Source of the DNA: Halobacteriales archaeon QH_2_65_14
GTDB taxonomy: Archaea; Halobacteriota; Halobacteria; Halobacteriales; Haloarculaceae
Direction of reading: 5' to 3'
Assembly: GCA_003021285.1 (NCBI GenBank)
Contig: PXQO01000099.1
Span: 1 to 39,889, forward strand
DNA: 39,889 nucleotides
Of this stretch, positions 7,562 to 16,691 are shown piece by piece. The notes under the pieces are model-generated. The model was not told the origin of the DNA. It searched no databases and worked only from the letters and a program-made list of their open reading frames with translations. Position 1 is the first letter of the stretch. Each line of letters opens with the position of its first letter. The translations under genes and the position numbers were made by a program.

Positions 7562-9304
7562 TCACCGTGATCTCCGTTCGGCCTGTTCGTCCTCGGAGCC
7601 CCTCTCGACGAGCGCGGTCAGGATTGCCAGCTCCTGTTGCAGGGACTCGTCGCCGATGGCCGCTATCTCCTCCTCGAAGTAGTCCGAGAAGCTCGCAAAC
7701 CGGTCCGCGTAGACCGGGGACACCTGGATATCCGTCGACTGACGCTCCCACTGGCCGAGACGCGGATTCTCCCCGCTCTCGATTCCATCCTCGGGGTGGT
7801 CGGGCTCGTCACCGTCGAGTTTCGCCCGCTCGTAGGCGATCCAGTTCTGCGAGAGTTCCGCGTACCGCGCCAGCGCCACGGCCTTGCGGATGCCGTCGTT
7901 CTCGAAGTACTCGGGTTCCCGGTGGTCGAACTGGACGGTCTCGGTCGTCGCGTGCTCCTCGCCGTCGCTGGTCTCGTAGGAAGCCGTCAGTTCGACGGCA
8001 TCCCCGGCCCCGACGTCGGCGAGTTTCAGCAGGATAACACCCCCTTTCGTCCGCCCGTCCTCGGTCTTCGAGGGGAACAGCGTTTTCACGTGCATGATGT
8101 CGCCGTCGAGCGCGTCGTCGGAGGGGGTTCCGTACACTTCCTGGATTTCGTAGCCCTCGGTTTCGACCGACAGCGAGAGGTCGAACACCAGCGGCGTCAC
8201 CATGTAGTCGAAGCCCTCGTCCATGCGTTCGGTGAACTGCGCCCCGGAGTGCACCGAGTAGTAGTTCGCACCACGGACGTCAGTGATGGCGTCGACCAGT
8301 TGCGCGTTGAAGTCGACGCCGACGCCGACGAACGTCGAGTGGATGCCCTCGTCGGCGTGATCGGAGAGCTGTCCGCCGAGCACCCCGGTGCTGGTCCCCT
8401 CCCGGTTGGGCATCGCGTCGGTCACGTAGACCACGCGGGTCTCCCTGTCCGATTCGTCGGCGTACTCGCTGACCATCGACTCGGCCTTGCTCATCCCCGC
8501 GTCGAGGTTCGTCCCGCCGCCAGCACGCAGGCTCTCCACCTGCTCGCGCAGTTCCGACATGTCGCGTTCGTCGACCCGCCGTAGCGGTGCGACCGTCCGG
8601 GCATTATTGTCGAACGACACGATACCGACCCGGTCGGGGCCGTCGAGCTGGTCGACCAGCGTTCCGACCGCGTCGCGCGCGGCGGCCATCTTCTGTCGCT
8701 GTTCGGTCTCGACGCGCTCGCCGTCGCTGTCGTAGTAGTACGAGTCGAACGGGGACTCCATCGACCCCGACACGTCGACCACGACCACGAGGTTCAGGTC
8801 CTTCCGCTCGAAGTCCGACTTCTCGATCCCCGAGTTGAGCCCGACGGTGAGGTACTGCTCGGCCTCGCCCGAGAGCGGGTCCGCCGACACCGCCTGGCTG
8901 TAGCTCGGGCAGAACAGCGCCTCGCAGCGCTCGCTCGCGCCGGTGTCGAAGTAGTACTCCTTGTAGACCCCTTCGGTCGTCACGTCGGCCGCGAGGGGCA
9001 GGTACCCCTCTTCGACGTTGTCCCTGAAGTTGTTGATGTCGCTCGCTCCGCCGACCGAGTAGCCGATCTGTTCGCCATCGTCCTCCGACGCGAAGGCGCT
9101 ACCCCCATCCGCGTCGCCGGAATCGCTCCCGCCGGTAAAGCTATCATCTCCGCCCCCTGCATCGGTTGAATCAGCCCCGACCTCCTCGACAGTGTCGTCC
9201 CCATTGCCGATTCCGTTGTCGCCGTCGTCGCCGAACGGCGCACCGAGACAGCCAGCGAGCAACACCAGCATCGCAACCATGCCAATTAGTAACACAGTTC
9301 GCAT
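7562..9304 (-). CDS. von Willebrand factor A domain lipoprotein (YfbK-like)
   Basis: A 580-residue surface protein. A hydrophobic start ends in a lipobox (LLAGC, Cys-19), followed by an acidic Gly/Asp linker to about residue 80. A YfbK-type N-terminal segment follows (NNFRDNVEEGYLPL). The vWA domain spans roughly 170-360, with an intact MIDAS motif DVSGS (176-180) and the later metal-site residues GGTNLDAGM and VYVTDAMPN. A C-terminal beta-rich region and helical tail follow. vWA proteins of this type bind ligands through a divalent metal; the partner is unknown. On the minus strand a TATA element tttaataa lies about 26 bases before the ATG, so it is probably leaderless. Confidence 0.88.
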   Translation of the reverse strand: MRTVLLIGMVAMLVLLAGCLGAPFGDDGDNGIGNGDDTVEEVGADSTDAGGGDDSFTGGSDSGDADGGSAFASEDDGEQIGYSVGGASDINNFRDNVEEGYLPLAADVTTEGVYKEYYFDTGASERCEALFCPSYSQAVSADPLSGEAEQYLTVGLNSGIEKSDFERKDLNLVVVVDVSGSMESPFDSYYYDSDGERVETEQRQKMAAARDAVGTLVDQLDGPDRVGIVSFDNNARTVAPLRRVDERDMSELREQVESLRAGGGTNLDAGMSKAESMVSEYADESDRETRVVYVTDAMPNREGTSTGVLGGQLSDHADEGIHSTFVGVGVDFNAQLVDAITDVRGANYYSVHSGAQFTERMDEGFDYMVTPLVFDLSLSVETEGYEIQEVYGTPSDDALDGDIMHVKTLFPSKTEDGRTKGGVILLKLADVGAGDAVELTASYETSDGEEHATTETVQFDHREPEYFENDGIRKAVALARYAELSQNWIAYERAKLDGDEPDHPEDGIESGENPRLGQWERQSTDIQVSPVYADRFASFSDYFEEEIAAIGDESLQQELAILTALVERGSEDEQAERRSR

Positions 9305-9319
9305 ATTCGTGACATCAGT

Positions 9320-9336
9320 AGATAAATTATTAAATC
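9320..9336 (-). promoter_or_regulatory. TATA region of the vWA lipoprotein gene
   Basis: On the minus strand an AT-rich gggatttaataatttat-type stretch is centred about 26 bases upstream of the ATG at 9304. This is the spacing of haloarchaeal leaderless promoters. Confidence 0.5.
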
Positions 9337-9573
9337 CCGAACAATACTCAAAGAGTTGTTTGAACCATCGATACTCAAAACGAATTTTGAGCTATCGGCG
9401 TCCCGTTGGCGAGTGAGGCGGTGTCTTCGGCGGTGTACGTCGCCCGCTCTGTTTCGCGGGAGAGACGGGAGTCCCGTGACAGTACCAGTGGTGCTGACAG
9501 TCCACCGGCGTCACAGACGAGCATCGCCGATGGCGGGAAAATATTCATTTGGCGGGGCGTCGACGTTCCGGGT

Positions 9574-9911
9574 ATGAGCGACGACTGCATCTTCTGCCAG
9601 ATAGTCGAGGGAGAGATTCCGAGCTACACCGTCTACGAGGACGAGACGACGTTCGCGTTCCTGGACGCGAACCCGCTCGCGCCGGGACACGCGCTGGTCA
9701 TCCCGAAGGACCACTACGAGCGCCTGGGCGACGTACCCGCCCCATCAACAACGGCGAGGAGGCCGGACAGGAGGTTCCCCACGCCCACTGGCACATCGTC
9801 CCCCGCTTCCCCGACGACGGCGGCCGCCCCATCCACTCCCTGTTCGGCGGTGCGGACCTCTCCGACGAGGAGATGGAAGGCGTCGCCGAGCGCATCCGCG
9901 AGAATCAGTGA
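9574..9911 (+). pseudogene. HIT-family hydrolase gene, centre deleted and frame broken
   Basis: The gene starts MSDDCIFCQIVEGEIPSYTV, with the CxxC zinc ligands, and runs in one frame to GHALVIPKDHYERLGDVP (about codon 55). From 9744 a different frame continues as INNGEEAGQEVPHAHWHIVPRF, containing the His-x-His-x-His triad, and ends RIRENQ at 9911. Intact haloarchaeal HIT nucleotide hydrolases are about 140 residues; about 30 are missing at the join (9735-9744) and the frame shifts. As written the active-site histidines cannot be translated with the N-terminus. A TATA-like aaaatattc lies about 27 bases before ATG 9574, so the gene may still be transcribed. Confidence 0.85.
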
Positions 9912-9987
9912 TACCGATGCTGTGGCCTGCTCGTCAGTCCAGCCCAACACCGCAGGTGCTTTGACTCGGGGGGCGCGAGTGCGGGGT

Positions 9988-11130
9988 ATGGACCTGACGT
10001 TCGACGGGGAACGCGTTCGCGCAGGCAACGAGGCACGCGAACGCTTCTACGATTCGCGGGGGTACGGCACCCCGCGCGACGGGGGCATCGAACTCGCCCC
10101 GGTGGAGGTCGCACACCTCCTCTTCCGTGGCGACGTCGAGACGGTCGTCGACAGGCGTCCCCGCCCCCAGCGGACTGCCGACGGCCGCCTCGACTTCCAC
10201 GCGTTTCTCGCCTCGACTGCCGTTTCCGAAGTCGACTTCTTCGTCTACAAGGAACTGCGCGACCGCGGGTTCTACCTCTCGCCTGCCCGCGACGGCGAAT
10301 CAGCGCCAGATACACCGTCGGGAGGCGAGAGGGCGGGTGAGTTCGTCGTCTATCCCCGGGGGAACGGGCCGTGGGACGACGCGGTCGCCTACCGCGTTCG
10401 CGCAGTCAGCGAGCGGGCGGACATCGCTGCCCGGACGCTCCAGCGTATTGCGCGCGGCCCGGACGGGAACCGGGGAACGAACGAGGGAGCGGACGGGGGA
10501 GCGGACGACGGCACGGGGGTCCTCGCGGTGGTCGACGAGGAGAGCGAGGTGACGTATCTCGAACTCGACGAGCCCACCATTGCGGGGTCGACCTACCACG
10601 ACCTGCCGACGGTACGTGGCAGACTGCTCTCCGACCGCGTTCTGGTGGCGGACCCGCCGGCCGCCCTCCACGACCGGGCGTTCTACGGCCAGCGTCTCGA
10701 CCGCGACGAGGGGCCGGTCCAGCTATCGCTCGTCGAGGCCGCCCACCTGGCCGGTCGCGGCCTGCTCGACCTCGACGACGTCGGCCCCGACGGGGGCGAG
10801 CGGGCAATCCTCGACCGCGGCCGGGAGGTCGAGGGCGAGCGGTTCGACCGCCGGTTGCGCGTCTACAGCGCGCTCCGGACGGCGGGTGTCGTCCCCAAGA
10901 CCGGGTTCAAGTTCGGTGCGGACTTCCGGACCTACGCCGATATCGAGTCCGTCGACGACCTGGGCCATTCGGAGTTTCTCGTGCGGGTGCTTCCCCGGGA
11001 CCGTTCGTTCGCCCCGCGCGACCTGGCGCTCGACGTTCGTCTCGCGCACGGCGTCCGCAAGCGCATGCTGTTCGCACTCACCGACGAGGACGGCATCGAC
11101 TGGCTCTCAGTCCGGCGGCTGACACCCTGA
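9988..11130 (+). CDS. endA: tRNA-splicing endonuclease (fused two-repeat haloarchaeal type)
   Basis: A 380-residue enzyme that cuts introns from archaeal tRNAs at the bulge-helix-bulge motif. Haloarchaeal EndA is a single chain with two tandem endonuclease repeats, which fits this length. The C-terminal repeat carries the three catalytic residues: Tyr-316 (FRTYADI), His-327 (LGHSEF) and Lys-358 (VRKRML), with the diagnostic KFGADFRTY segment. The N-terminal repeat has LDFHAFLAS and a VYKELRDRGFY helix. A Gly/Asp-rich stretch near 155-175 is the linker. I chose ATG 9988 because upstream codons belong to the broken HIT gene. trpS is close by on the other strand, a gene association often seen in haloarchaea. 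Confidence 0.9.
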   Translation: MDLTFDGERVRAGNEARERFYDSRGYGTPRDGGIELAPVEVAHLLFRGDVETVVDRRPRPQRTADGRLDFHAFLASTAVSEVDFFVYKELRDRGFYLSPARDGESAPDTPSGGERAGEFVVYPRGNGPWDDAVAYRVRAVSERADIAARTLQRIARGPDGNRGTNEGADGGADDGTGVLAVVDEESEVTYLELDEPTIAGSTYHDLPTVRGRLLSDRVLVADPPAALHDRAFYGQRLDRDEGPVQLSLVEAAHLAGRGLLDLDDVGPDGGERAILDRGREVEGERFDRRLRVYSALRTAGVVPKTGFKFGADFRTYADIESVDDLGHSEFLVRVLPRDRSFAPRDLALDVRLAHGVRKRMLFALTDEDGIDWLSVRRLTP

Positions 11131-11142
11131 GCGGCGAGTGTC

Positions 11143-11643
11143 TCACCCGTCCAGTTCCTTCCCGAAGACGTACGAGTCCGTGTCGATGTTCTCGTCGTAG
11201 AACGTATCCTTCTGGTGGTAGCCGGCCGCCTCGTAAAAACTGATCGCCCGGTCGTTCTCGGCCATGACGCCCAGACTGATCCGTTTCCGGCCCCGCTCGG
11301 CCACCTTCCGCTCGAAGTGGTCGAGCAGTTGCCGTCCGACGCCGTCCCTCCACCGCTCGGGGTGGACGTACACCCGGTTCAGGTTGAACGTCCCCGGTGA
11401 CTCCTCGTCGGGCCTGCCGGAGACGAAACCCACGACACTCGCGCCGGCGTCTGCGACGTCGAACACCCGCTCGGGCGCGTCGACGAGCGTTCGGAACGCC
11501 TCGGCGTCGTAGTAGGCCTCGAGGAACGCCTCGGTCGTCTCCTCCCCGATTATCGGCGCGTGGGCCTCGTACCACGCCCGCTCTGCCACGTCCTGCACGT
11601 CCGCGATGTCCTCTCTGGTCGCCGGTCGGATGTCGACGTTCAT
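11143..11643 (-). CDS. GNAT-family N-acetyltransferase
   Basis: A 166-residue acetyl-CoA-dependent acyltransferase. It begins NVDIRPATREDI, a typical GNAT first strand, and carries the core motif LNRVYVHPERWRDGVGRQLL, where the RDGVGRQLL stretch forms the acetyl-CoA pyrophosphate loop. Motif B follows as MAENDRAISFYEAAGYH. The substrate cannot be told from sequence. The start is ATG 11643; a GTG directly before it would add one residue. It converges with endA, 12 bases away from that gene's stop. Confidence 0.88.
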   Translation of the reverse strand: MNVDIRPATREDIADVQDVAERAWYEAHAPIIGEETTEAFLEAYYDAEAFRTLVDAPERVFDVADAGASVVGFVSGRPDEESPGTFNLNRVYVHPERWRDGVGRQLLDHFERKVAERGRKRISLGVMAENDRAISFYEAAGYHQKDTFYDENIDTDSYVFGKELDG

Positions 11644-11838
11644 CACCGGGGACGTTGGCGCGACGCGGGAAAAAGTGTTTTTGAACTCCCGCTGTAGGTT
11701 CCCGTGGTAGGTCCCCGCGTGGACCGCCGCCGACCGTAACCGGGTTGGGTCTCCGCTGTGAGTGCCCGCAGGACGTCGAGGCGTATCTCGTGTGCACGCC
11801 GAACACGTCTGCGGGCGTCTCGACCATGGCTTCCCTCG

Positions 11839-13488
11839 CTACCCCCGGCGGTCGACGTCGAACTCGAAGTCCAGTTCGTCGAGTTTCGTTTCCCACTCCT
11901 CGCGTTTCTCCTGGTGGTCTTCGAGGAACTCCTCCATGAGCCGGGCGGCCTGCTCCTTGCAGTCGCCACAGAGGCGCTCGCCGCCGACGCACTCGTCGTA
12001 GACTTCCTTGGCGAACTCGTCGTCGCCGGCAAGCAGGTAGGCGTACAGCTCGTAGACGGGACACTCGTCGGCCCGCCCGCCGAGTTCGCGCTGTTTCTCG
12101 GCGGTCTCCCGGCCGCCGGTCGTCGCCGCTTTGACCTTTTCGTAGCCGGTCTCGGGGTCGTCGAGCAGGCTGATGTGCGACTCGGGCACCGAGGAGGACA
12201 TCTTGCCGCCGGTGAGTCCGGTCATGAACCGGTGGTAGATCGAGGACGGCGGGAGGAAGCCGTAGCCGCCGTGGTCCAGTTCGACCTCGCGTGCGACTGC
12301 TTCGGCCTCCTCCCGGGTGAGGTCGAACGCGTCGACGTGTTCGTCGTAGACGCGTTTTTCGCCCTCGACGGCTTCGATGAGCGCCTCGAACGCCGCTTCG
12401 GTGGCGTTGCGGTCGACGATGCGGACCCGCGGCCCGAGGGGCTCCTTGCCCGCCTCGCGCAACATCGTGATGGTGCTGTCGAGCGTCGTCGCCTCGACGT
12501 CGGTCGCGCCGGGTTCGCGTTCGCTCTCTAGCATGTTGGCGGCGTCGACACACCGGACCGTCTCGTCGGGGTGGCGGTCCGAGAGCGTCTCGTAGGCGTA
12601 GGCGATGAGCGAGCGCTCGGCGTCGTCGGCCTCGAAGCTGGCGTAGGCCTCGGTCACGCCGAAAAACTGGACCCGGGCGGCGAGGTCGCGGGCCAGCCGC
12701 ATGTGGGGGTCCTGGTCGGGCCCCACCGGGATGACCGTCGGCTTTGGCTCGTCGAGTTGCGGGTAGAGGATGTCGGCCATCTGCGTGACGACCGACTGCA
12801 TGTGCGAGACGTCGGTCTCGCCGTCGAAGTCGTAGATTGCCGCGAGTTCCGAGAAGTTCGCCTCGATGCCCAGCTCGAAGGCCAGGTCCTGGACCTCGCG
12901 GTTGGTCGACTGCCGGTACAGCGTCCCCTCGTGGGGGTCGAACCCGAGCGCGAGCAGCGAGAGAACGTAGTTGCGGGTGTGCTCGTCTATCTCGTCCCAC
13001 GAGAGCCCGCGGGCGCTGTGGGCTTCGAGGTCGGCGATGAGCCCGTACGCGTCCGCGCCCTGCTGTTGGTGCCAGATGATCTCGTCGAAGACGAGTTTGT
13101 GTCCGATGTGGGGGTCGCCCGTGGGCATGAACCCCGAGAGCACAGCGAAGGGGTCGTCGTCGCGCATGGCCCGCGCGATGGCGCGGTAATCGCGGTGGCC
13201 GAAGATGACCCCGCGGCGCATCAGGTAGTGCGGAGTGGGCACCTCGTCGAGCACCTCGTCGAACGTCTCGATGCCGAACTGATCGAACAGCTTCCGGTAG
13301 TCCGAGACGGTCGAGGACCCCCACGGGTCGAGCGTGACGTCATCCGCTCCCGCCACGCCGCCGTCCGTCTCGACGGGAGTCTCGTTCGCCGGGCCGTCGG
13401 TGTCGACCGGAGACGCGTCGGTAGCGTCGGTCGACTCGGGGGGTTCGGTTCCATCACCGGCGTCTCGCTCTCCTGAATCGTGTGTCAT
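11839..13488 (-). CDS. trpS: tryptophanyl-tRNA synthetase
   Basis: A 549-residue class I aminoacyl-tRNA synthetase that charges tRNA-Trp. The first ~50 residues are an acidic, probably disordered extension. The Rossmann core follows, with the HIGH motif as GDPHIGHK (124-131) and the KMSKS loop as KMSSS (429-433, in TGGKMSSSVPES). Segments VGPDQDPHMRL and SSIYHRFMTGLTGG agree with archaeal TrpRS. Both class I signatures and the C-terminal anticodon-binding region are present, so it should be active. ATG 13488 is about 35 bases from a TATA-like gcttttt on the minus strand. Confidence 0.93.
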   Translation of the reverse strand: MTHDSGERDAGDGTEPPESTDATDASPVDTDGPANETPVETDGGVAGADDVTLDPWGSSTVSDYRKLFDQFGIETFDEVLDEVPTPHYLMRRGVIFGHRDYRAIARAMRDDDPFAVLSGFMPTGDPHIGHKLVFDEIIWHQQQGADAYGLIADLEAHSARGLSWDEIDEHTRNYVLSLLALGFDPHEGTLYRQSTNREVQDLAFELGIEANFSELAAIYDFDGETDVSHMQSVVTQMADILYPQLDEPKPTVIPVGPDQDPHMRLARDLAARVQFFGVTEAYASFEADDAERSLIAYAYETLSDRHPDETVRCVDAANMLESEREPGATDVEATTLDSTITMLREAGKEPLGPRVRIVDRNATEAAFEALIEAVEGEKRVYDEHVDAFDLTREEAEAVAREVELDHGGYGFLPPSSIYHRFMTGLTGGKMSSSVPESHISLLDDPETGYEKVKAATTGGRETAEKQRELGGRADECPVYELYAYLLAGDDEFAKEVYDECVGGERLCGDCKEQAARLMEEFLEDHQEKREEWETKLDELDFEFDVDRRG

Positions 13489-13628
13489 CGATTACCGGTG
13501 TATCACACCGACACGCGCAAAAAGCGTTCGCTTCTGGGGAGTGGGTCGCTTCAGCGCTGTTACCGCTGTCAGTCGTTTTCTTCGTCGGACCTGCTACTCC
13601 CGGTCCCCAGCATACCGAATCACGGTTC

Positions 13629-13658
13629 TTTTATACTACTCGTGTATATTACCGAGTA
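13629..13658 (+). promoter_or_regulatory. Promoter with inverted repeat before the thiB-like gene
   Basis: A TATA-like tttatact lies about 27 bases before ATG 13659, fitting a leaderless start. Between the TATA box and the ATG is a 6-bp inverted repeat, TACTCG (13637-13642) and CGAGTA (13653-13658), with a 10-base AT-rich spacer. It covers the expected transcription start, so it is a good candidate for a repressor site. The regulator is unknown. Confidence 0.5.
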
Positions 13659-14776
13659 ATGAGACGACGGAGATTCATCACGGCACTGGGAACCGGGACA
13701 GTCGCGGCAGTCGCAGGCTGTCTCGGTGACGATGACGACGATGGGTCGAGCGACGACAGTTCGATGAACGACAGTGCGACCGACGACGACAGTTCGATGA
13801 ACGACAGTTCGACCGATGACGACGGCTCGACGGACGATGGCGGGACCTCGACGCGCCGTCGATCAGTCCCGGCGAGTGGGTCAAACAGGAGTTCGAGTCG
13901 GAGTTCGACGCCACGCTCGTCTGGCAGTCGCCGCCCGGCGAGATAAACCACTACATCGAGCGTCGGAACCAGGGAGTCGGCATCGACGCCGACCTGTACC
14001 TGGGGCTCAACACCGACGAACTCGTCCGTGTCGACGAGACGGTCGACGGCGACCTGTTCGCCGAGGCCGGCGACGTCGCTGGAGTTGACGACGTCAGGGA
14101 GGGACTCGACATCGACCCCGACGGGCGCGCCATCCCGTTCAACACCGGCTACATCTGCCCGGTCTACGACAGCACGGAAATCGAGGCCCCCGAGACGTTC
14201 GAGGGACTCACCGACGAGGAGTACCGGGGCGACCTCATCACCCAGAACCCCGGCACCTCGACGACGGGGCGGGCGTTCATGCTCCATACCGTCCACAAGT
14301 TCGACGAGGACGGCTACCTCGACTACTGGGCGGACCTGCAGGACAACGACGTCCGGGTGCTCGGCTCCTGGAGCGACGCCTACAGCGCGTGGTCGGAAGG
14401 CGAGGCACCGATGGTTATCTCCTTCTCGACCGACCAGGTGTTCGCCGCCCAGGAGGGTGCCGACCTGGCCGAACACCAGATTCGCTTCCTCGACGACGAG
14501 GCGTACGCCAACCCCGAGGGGATGGCCGCCTTCGCGGACGCCAACGAACCGGACCTGGCCCGCGAGTTCATGGAGTTCATCCTCCAGCCCGACGTCCAGG
14601 GCGAAATCGCCGAGCAAAACGTCGTATTCCCGGCGACCGACAACGCCAACCTCCCCGAGGACTACGACGAACTCGCCCACGAGCCGCCACAACCAGTCAC
14701 CTTCACGTACGAGGAACTCCAGGGGTCGATTAGTGAGTGGATCGAGGACTGGGAGCGACAGTTCGCCGGCAACTGA
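13659..14776 (+). pseudogene. Thiamine-type ABC transporter binding lipoprotein, frameshifted by a deletion
   Basis: The gene starts MRRRRFITALGTGTVAAVAGC, a Tat signal with lipobox, then has an Asp/Ser linker with repeated DDSSMNDS. At about 13853 the frame breaks. The body continues in another frame as PSISPGEWVKQEFESEF, IERRNQGVGIDADLYLGLN, LGSWSDAYSAWSEGEAPMV, STDQVFAAQEG and AFADANEPDLA, ending QFAGN at 14776. This body matches the ThiB (thiamine) binding-protein family. What is missing is the first beta strand and its ligand loop, roughly 10-20 residues. The sequence cctcgacgcgccg at the join fits loss between two short tcgacg repeats. As written no complete protein is made. Alternatively a sequencing or assembly gap explains it. 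Confidence 0.8.
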
Positions 14777-16691
14777 GCGTCGACTCCGCGCCGACGGCGG
14801 TCGCCCGCCCAACGACGATAGCCAGTCGCCGGTTGTCGTAAGCGACGGCCAGCCCCAGGCGGGAGACGAGGCGGACGCAGGGAAGCAGGGTGGTGGCCGG
14901 CTGTTCGCCCCTGGGGATGGTCGGCCCATCCGCGACCGCCTCGAACGGCGCGCGCTCGCCATCTTCGGTACCGTCACCGTCGTCCTGTTGCTCGGGATGT
15001 TCTACTACCCGGTGGCGACGGTATTCGTGGAGGCGGTCGTCATCGACGGCAGTGCGACGCTGAGCGTGTTCGTGGACGTCCTCACCGACCCGTTTTACTT
15101 CAGCGATCTGGCGCGGCTGCTGTCGGGGGAACCGCCGGGCGACGTGCTCGACGATTTCCTCTCGTCGGACCGCAGGCTCGGCATCGTCGGGTTCACCGCC
15201 TACCAGGCCGCGCTGTCGACGGTCGCGAGCGTCCTCCTCGGCCTTCCGGCGGCGTACGTCCTCGCACGCTACGAGTTTCCCGGCCGCCGGACCCTCCGGT
15301 CGCTGACCATCCTCCCGTTCGTGTTGCCCTCGATCATGGTCGCGGTGGGGTTCGTCGCGGCGTTCGGAAGCACGAGTCCGATGAACCGGGCGCTCGCCGC
15401 CGTCGGGCTGCCGAAACTCGATTTCGTGTTCACGCTGGAGGCCATCATCATCGCGCACGCCTTCTACAACGCGCCGCTGGTCGCGCGCATCATGACCGCC
15501 GCCTGGGAGTCCGTCGACGCCAGCGCCGTCGAGACGGCCCGGAGCCTCGGGGCGGGCCGGTTCCGCGCGTTTCTGGACGTGGTCGCGCCACAGCTGTACC
15601 CTTCGGTGCTGATGGGGGCGGCGCTCACGTTCGTGTTCACGTTCGGGACCTTCCCCATCGTCCTCGCGCTCGGCGGCTTCGAGTACGCCACCGTCGAGGT
15701 GTTCGTCTACAGGCTGGTGCAGGACCTGAACTACACCGAGGCGGCCGCGCTGGCGCTCGTCGAACTCGCCATCTCCCTTTCCATTCTGTACGCCTACCTG
15801 CGCTACGAGGCACGCCAGTCGGTGCAATCCCGGGGTGCCCGCCCGCTCCCCCGCAAGCCGCTCTCTCCCCCGTCGCTGTCGGCTCGCGACCTGCTTTCGC
15901 GGGTCACCATCGCGGCCTATGCGGTCGTCGCGGCCGTCTTCTTCGTCGTCCCGATTGCGACCATGGTGTACGCGAGTTTCTCGGGTCCCGGCGGGCTGAC
16001 GCTCTCGAACTACGAGTTCTTGCTCGAACGCCAGGCCCAGGGGGCGGCGTTCCAGGTCCAGCCCTGGCCCGCGGTCCGGAACTCGCTGGTCTTCGGCGTC
16101 GCGTCGCTGCTCGTGGCCCTCCCGATGGGCGTCGTCGTCGCCGTCCTGACCACGCGCCGGTACCGCGGCCGGAAGCTGGTCGACGTCGTCGCGATGGCAC
16201 CGCTCGCGGTGTCGGGCATCGTCGTCGGCATCGGCCTGCTCCGCGGGCTGGTGTTCGGCGTCGAAATCAGCGGGACGCGCATCGCCATCGGCGGGGCAGC
16301 CGCAATCGTCGCCGCCCACGCGGTCGCCGGCTACCCGTTCGTCGTCAGGACGGTCGCCCCCGGGCTGGAGACGCTCGACCGGCAACTCGTCGAGTCAGCC
16401 CGCGCGCTCGGTGCGTCGCGCGTCCGGGCACTCCTCGACGTCGAGTTGCCGCTGGTCTGGCCCGGCGTCGTCGCGGGTGCGGCCTTCGCCTTTGCCATCT
16501 CCATCGGCGAGTTCTCCTCGACGGTCATCCTCGCGACGGGGACCGACCAGTACACCATGCCGGTCGCAATCGAGCGGTTCATCGGTCGCCGGCTCGGCCC
16601 TGCCACCGCGATGGGCGTCGTGTTGCTCGTCGTCACGAGCGCGAGTTTCGTCGTCATCGACCGCCTCGGGGGTGAGAGCCGTGGTCTCTGA
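14733..16691 (+). CDS. ABC transporter permease, fused two-domain (ThiP-like)
   Basis: A 652-residue inner-membrane permease with two binding-protein-dependent transport domains in one chain, each with about six membrane segments, as in ThiP. Each domain ends with an EAA-like loop that contacts the ATPase: VETARSLGAGRFRAFLDVVAPQLYP (about 270-295) and VESARALGASRVRALLDVELPLVWPG (about 555-580). There is no ATG before the first membrane segment. GTG 14733, overlapping the binding-protein gene by 44 bases, is the best start and has an AGGGG upstream, but the N-terminus is uncertain. The gene is intact although its partner genes on both sides are damaged. Confidence 0.85.
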   Translation: MSGSRTGSDSSPATERRLRADGGRPPNDDSQSPVVVSDGQPQAGDEADAGKQGGGRLFAPGDGRPIRDRLERRALAIFGTVTVVLLLGMFYYPVATVFVEAVVIDGSATLSVFVDVLTDPFYFSDLARLLSGEPPGDVLDDFLSSDRRLGIVGFTAYQAALSTVASVLLGLPAAYVLARYEFPGRRTLRSLTILPFVLPSIMVAVGFVAAFGSTSPMNRALAAVGLPKLDFVFTLEAIIIAHAFYNAPLVARIMTAAWESVDASAVETARSLGAGRFRAFLDVVAPQLYPSVLMGAALTFVFTFGTFPIVLALGGFEYATVEVFVYRLVQDLNYTEAAALALVELAISLSILYAYLRYEARQSVQSRGARPLPRKPLSPPSLSARDLLSRVTIAAYAVVAAVFFVVPIATMVYASFSGPGGLTLSNYEFLLERQAQGAAFQVQPWPAVRNSLVFGVASLLVALPMGVVVAVLTTRRYRGRKLVDVVAMAPLAVSGIVVGIGLLRGLVFGVEISGTRIAIGGAAAIVAAHAVAGYPFVVRTVAPGLETLDRQLVESARALGASRVRALLDVELPLVWPGVVAGAAFAFAISIGEFSSTVILATGTDQYTMPVAIERFIGRRLGPATAMGVVLLVVTSASFVVIDRLGGESRGL

